DNA from: an uncultured Acidimicrobiales bacterium
GTDB taxonomy: Bacteria > Actinomycetota > Acidimicrobiia > Acidimicrobiales > SZUA-35
Assembly (NCBI GenBank): GCA_938028175.1
Contig: CALJAE010000197.1
Coordinates: forward strand, 1-10,028
Reading direction: 5' to 3'
DNA length: 10,028 nucleotides
Shown: piece after piece, positions 7,801-10,028 of the stretch
How positions within the stretch are numbered: the first letter of the stretch is position 1
Layout of the letters: every line of letters starts with the position of its first letter
Notes under the pieces: generated by a model
What the model was told of the DNA's origin: nothing
Seen by the model: the letters and a program-made list of their open reading frames with translations, nothing else
Databases searched by the model: none
Made by a program: the position numbers and the translations under genes

Positions 7801-8311
7801 CGAGCTGCGTTCGTTGATTAGATCGATTGACGAAGAGATTGTCTCCGTCTTCTCGGCAGCGTATGCAGATGTTGCAGAGAACTTTAAGGCGCTGTTTAAT
7901 ACTCTCTTCCCAGGCGGTCATGGAGCGATCAAGCTTGTTAATGCAGACGACCTGCTTAACTGTGGTCTTGAGATCGAAGCAAAGCCAAGCGGAAAGAGTG
8001 TTAAGAAGCTCTCATTGCTTTCTGGTGGTGAGCGTTCACTTGTTGCTCTTGCCTTCTTGTTTGCAGTCTTTAGGTCACGGCCTTCGCCTTTCTACGTAAT
8101 GGATGAGGTCGAGGCAGCACTGGACGATATGAATCTGAGTCGCTTCTTGGACCTTATTGAAGAATTCCGTAAAGAAGCCCAACTGATTATTGTTTCTCAC
8201 CAGAAGAGAACTATGGAGATCGCCGACGTACTGTACGGAGTAAGTATGAAACCAGGTGGTTCATCCAAGGTTGTTTCAGAGCGTCAGATAACTGAAGAGA
8301 TGGCAAGCTAG
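4838..8311 (+). CDS. smc: Chromosome segregation ATPase SMC
   Basis: The 1157-residue protein has a normal length for bacterial SMC. It is the core of the SMC-ScpAB condensin-like complex that loads near parS/ParB sites and aligns the chromosome arms, acting in the cytoplasm on DNA. The N-terminal head holds KGFKSF and Walker A GPNGSGKS (31-38), with the Q-loop in VSQGRID (Gln143). Coiled coil runs from about 165 to 500. The hinge spans about 504-645 (APGVVGVLLEL to the Gly/Ser-rich end near 639-646). The returning coiled coil runs to about 1010. The C-terminal head has the ABC signature LSGGE (1061-1065), Walker B FYVMDE (1085-1090, with Glu1090 catalytic) and the D-loop ALDD. All ATPase motifs are intact. 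It follows the Fpg-like gene by 54 bp and is probably co-transcribed with it. No scpA, scpB or ftsY is present here; the next gene is convergent. Confidence 0.97.
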   Translation: MFVKAITIKGFKSFADPATLDLEPGISVVVGPNGSGKSNVVDALAWVLGAQAPTAVRSQKMDDVIFAGTTAKKALGRAEVSITIDNTDGELSVEFSEVTITRTLFRSGDSEYAINGVECRLLDIQELLSDSGVGRQQHIIVSQGRIDAVLNARPEDRRSIIEEAAGVLKYRKRKERAERRLSSTGEDLSRLKDLSREVNRQIKPLRRQAEAAQRYDGLVEELNGLKSYLAGQQISRLRAETDKCQESKSQLAGRINEVDSEIADLDNSLQTAETELANLGESDVSDMLSRVSGLIERVKGQINVTTERKARFASELKAAVDEGLVSNLESELTRIDAELALVSAELDAVSPEFSDLEVEEANLHNKQLSFDAEWSDGPIVAPTRVAEVRAQVDALSVASQRSDDRLKQISTQIDHTVERNEAARVAREEASQALSLLDNQLPSISEELDAEVSRLETLESEATKLTELRRVADSEVSHWNARQDALASALESARAEAGAQVLEGAPGVVGVLLELIKIDDGWEKAIEAALGGALRSIVVEDSTNGATALGLLADADIAGSVATLGASPFWPANQPTSPIRSHIKTSNSDLAALLDVLLAEVEVIEGSWKQGYDKAVISPNKVFVTTDGDRFAPGEWKLSSGGSGASAAALAEAKEKLTECETIAADCVAELDQASEQVVASRTKIDLLRSNLAKCNQDKQSETARVEFSNSEASECERLIQDLDAQRAELFSDKQRDAEELKQLLSELPKLELAESEIEAQMEKFESSRTEIESNLRTVAVRRSELQVKRESLKEKQNSLQQRKEQVASRLEGLGEQRESAIEKREQLESALVEADNLLVRLGACDQTVAQWLQSLRSKQAAQSNSARALTDSLAGLRTRRTELDREMIGCRDKINAAEITEAECKVKLEAIEEALHRELGLSVDKVVDTPEPELPDATTAGEQVTELEKELKLMGAINPLAVAEYEELTERSDFLTEQIDDVNKARTELRSLIRSIDEEIVSVFSAAYADVAENFKALFNTLFPGGHGAIKLVNADDLLNCGLEIEAKPSGKSVKKLSLLSGGERSLVALAFLFAVFRSRPSPFYVMDEVEAALDDMNLSRFLDLIEEFRKEAQLIIVSHQKRTMEIADVLYGVSMKPGGSSKVVSERQITEEMAS

Positions 8312-8330
8312 TCTCTACTTTTCGAGCTAC

Positions 8331-9296
8331 CTAAGGTAGGCGTCGGCCCCACAAGATAGATGCCGAACCAGCAACTGCGAATATGGCGAGAGCGATCCAT
8401 GCAAATATGGCTGTGAGTTCGACTTCTTCTATCTCAATATCGACACCAACGCCAATGTCGTCGTAGACCTGAGAGAGCTCATCTACTGAATCTGCCGTAA
8501 AGAAGGTCCCACCAGTTTGTTCAGCAATCTGGCGGAGGTTGTCTTCAGCAACTGGTACTGGTGTGTCAACGGTTCCACCAAAGGGGTTAAAGGGATCTTC
8601 GATTGGCACAGATCCGAAGGGAGTTCCAAATGCAATTGTAGAAATAGGTACTTCGGCTTCACGGGCAACAACGATTGCATCTTCTTCGCTAAGGCCTTGC
8701 GTGGTTTCACCATCTGACAAGATAATAACCCGGGTAGGCAATGGCCCGTCGGGGCCTTCGGTTGACTCTGCAGTGCGCACCGCAAGAGCAACGGCTTCGC
8801 CTACGGCGGTGAACTCTGCGAGTTCGAGTCGCTCAAGAGACCTTATGACTTCACCTTGATTCTCTGTTGGTGAGACTTCTAGTGAAGCGAAACCAGCGAA
8901 GGAGATTAGTGCTACATCGATATTGTCTGGGATGTCCTCCAAGAAATCAACGGCTGCTTCTCTTGCAGCATCGAACCTTGTCGGGTCGACGTCGTCAGCC
9001 ATCATGGACAGAGATGTGTCGAGAGCCAGTATTACTAGGCCTTTGTCAGTAGCAACTTCTCTTTCTTGAATTGGCCGTGCCAGGGCAAACACCAAAGGAA
9101 GAAAGGCGACAAAGAATAGCGCAGCAGCGAGGTGTTGTTTGTACCAAGGGACCTTTGGAACAACTGAGCCCAAAAGCTCTGCTGAACTTAACCTGAGAGC
9201 AGCGTTGGAGTTACGCTTTCGGCGCCAAACATAGACTGCTATCAACGCGATTGGGATGATAACAGCGAAGAAGGCTTCGGGGGTTAGAAAACTCAT
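8331..9296 (-). CDS. BatA-like VWA-domain membrane protein
   Basis: The 321-residue protein has three TM segments (about 8-24, 55-73 and 294-316) around an extracytoplasmic von Willebrand A domain (about 85-285). The metal-ion-dependent adhesion site is complete: DxSxS at 93-97 (DTSLS), Thr163 and Asp195 in ILSDGE. The TM pair, the DDVDPTRFDAAREAA stretch and the RLP C-terminus are typical of the VWA proteins in MoxR-DUF58-VWA loci (compare Rv1481). In such loci a MoxR AAA+ ATPase and VWA partners are thought to act as a chaperone-like or envelope-stress module. The start is well set: ATG 9296 follows AAGGAGGT by 5 nt and overlaps the stop of the upstream DUF58 gene (ATGA). No second VWA (BatB-like) gene follows; the gene ends 19 bp from the end of smc. 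Membrane anchoring and metal-dependent protein binding are inferred from the family. Confidence 0.9.
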   Translation of the reverse strand: MSFLTPEAFFAVIIPIALIAVYVWRRKRNSNAALRLSSAELLGSVVPKVPWYKQHLAAALFFVAFLPLVFALARPIQEREVATDKGLVILALDTSLSMMADDVDPTRFDAAREAAVDFLEDIPDNIDVALISFAGFASLEVSPTENQGEVIRSLERLELAEFTAVGEAVALAVRTAESTEGPDGPLPTRVIILSDGETTQGLSEEDAIVVAREAEVPISTIAFGTPFGSVPIEDPFNPFGGTVDTPVPVAEDNLRQIAEQTGGTFFTADSVDELSQVYDDIGVGVDIEIEEVELTAIFAWIALAIFAVAGSASILWGRRLP

Positions 9297-10028
9297 AGTC
9301 GACCTCCTTGTAAGCTCGTGCCAGGACCGCGACCCAAAGAGTCAAGCTTCTTGTTAACCACAAGTGATTTAACAATTTGATCAACCCAATTTGCGTCAGT
9401 ATTAAGAACCATATGTCGACAACCTGATTCCCTTAATCGAATTTCTAGCTCTGTTTGTCTAGCACTAGCGGCCTCAGCATAACTGGTTCGCACCTGCTCG
9501 CTTGATGTGTCAACCGTAACTTGTTTACCTGTAGCTGGATCTTCAATGTCGACTATGCCGATATTGGGGATTGACATTTCCACGGGGTCCCGAAGTTGTA
9601 CACAAAATACATAGTTTCTTGTGGCTAGTTCTCTGAACGCTGCAAACGGAACATTTGAATCTACAAAGTCAGAGACAATAACTACGAGGCTCCTTCTTGA
9701 AGTCAGTTTCTGTAGTTCTGTAAGACCACGAATCAAATTAGGCGATCCCGTGCCGTCAGCTGGGCGTGCCTCGTCGATCGAGGTCAGGATTTTGTGCAGT
9801 TGCCCACGGGTCTTAGAAGGTCTATGCGAGTTAAGATTTTTTGGTCCTGCTACGATTGCCCCAACCCTCGACTTCATGCGTATACCTAAGTGGCCGAAGG
9901 TGGCGACTGCCGCCAAGGTAAGCTCTGACTTCAGATACTGGCTTGTTCCAAACCAAGTCCTAGCTGAGATACCAGTTACGATCCAGGTATCAAGTTCGTG
10001 GTCAATGATCGTTCCTCTTGTGTAAACC
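9293..10028 (-). CDS. DUF58-family VWA-like protein (N-terminus cut by window edge)
   Basis: The frame is open from the right edge to the TGA at 9293-9295, giving 244 visible residues; the TTG at 9916 is an internal Leu codon, not the start. DUF58 proteins are VWA-fold partners encoded beside MoxR ATPases. Visible here are the conserved WFGT segment (residues 25-28 from the edge), a Lys/Leu/Ala helix, RVGAIVAG, LTSRRSLVVIVSDF with its Asp (about 120), the ARQTELEIRLRESG helix and a C-terminal tail. At the place where DUF58 proteins usually carry DxSxS, this protein reads GISAR (19-23), so two metal ligands are missing. It overlaps the VWA start by 4 nt (ATGA) and is surely co-transcribed with it. 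The missing N-terminal part should hold the two TM segments typical of the family, and a moxR gene is expected further right. Function is inferred from the family only. Confidence 0.85.
   Translation of the reverse strand, partial: VYTRGTIIDHELDTWIVTGISARTWFGTSQYLKSELTLAAVATFGHLGIRMKSRVGAIVAGPKNLNSHRPSKTRGQLHKILTSIDEARPADGTGSPNLIRGLTELQKLTSRRSLVVIVSDFVDSNVPFAAFRELATRNYVFCVQLRDPVEMSIPNIGIVDIEDPATGKQVTVDTSSEQVRTSYAEAASARQTELEIRLRESGCRHMVLNTDANWVDQIVKSLVVNKKLDSLGRGPGTSLQGGRL
9302..9309 (-). promoter_or_regulatory. Strong ribosome binding site of the VWA gene, inside the end of the DUF58 gene
   Basis: The minus strand reads AAGGAGGT, a full-length match to the anti-Shine-Dalgarno, 5 nt before ATG 9296. 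It encodes the last residues of the DUF58 protein (QGGRL region). Together with the ATGA overlap it indicates translational coupling with independent strong initiation. Confidence 0.8.

Noticed and set aside
8327..8339. CTACC-TAA-GGTAG hairpin across the smc/VWA junction
   Set aside because: The 5-bp stem is without a U-tract on either strand and overlaps the VWA stop codon; too weak to call a terminator.

Overview
The window looks like a chromosomal segment of an actinobacterium, from a lineage not closely matching the model genera. The evidence is indirect. An Fpg/MutM-family gene lies directly in front of smc, as in many Actinomycetota. A DUF58 gene is translationally coupled to a three-TM VWA gene, the layout of moxR1-Rv1480-Rv1481 in Mycobacterium tuberculosis. 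Base composition is moderate by eye, and GTG and TTG starts are used. A moderate-GC marine or freshwater Acidimicrobiia-like genome would fit, but this is inference.

Left third (1-3773, minus strand): three consecutive paralogues encode membrane-anchored extracellular proteins. Each has a short cytoplasmic N-terminus, one TM segment, a long Ser/Thr-rich linker and a C-terminal right-handed parallel beta-helix head with a conserved cysteine framework. The most downstream copy runs off the left edge. The order of transcription is 3773->2511, 2416->1082, 960->(<1). The heads are clearly homologous while the linkers differ strongly in length and charge, which suggests a family of surface-displayed binding modules of unknown function.

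Middle (3774-8311): a 173-bp divergent intergenic region leads to a plus-strand pair. The first gene is an Fpg/MutM-fold protein that appears to have lost nearly all catalytic and zinc-binding residues. The second is a full-length smc (1157 aa) with intact ATPase motifs. The usual actinobacterial partners rnc (upstream) and ftsY (downstream) are absent on both sides.

Right (8331-10028, minus strand, convergent with smc across only 19 bp): a two-gene DUF58 -> VWA (BatA-like) unit with an ATGA overlap. The DUF58 gene is cut by the right edge. The VWA protein has a complete MIDAS motif, whereas the visible DUF58 segment has a degenerate one (GxSxR in place of DxSxS). A MoxR ATPase would be expected to the right, outside the window.

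The most notable points are the triplicated beta-helix surface proteins, the apparently non-catalytic Fpg homologue fixed next to smc, and the degenerate DUF58 MIDAS. I saw no tRNA, rRNA, CRISPR array or insertion sequence. No gene-free stretch exceeds 300 bases.
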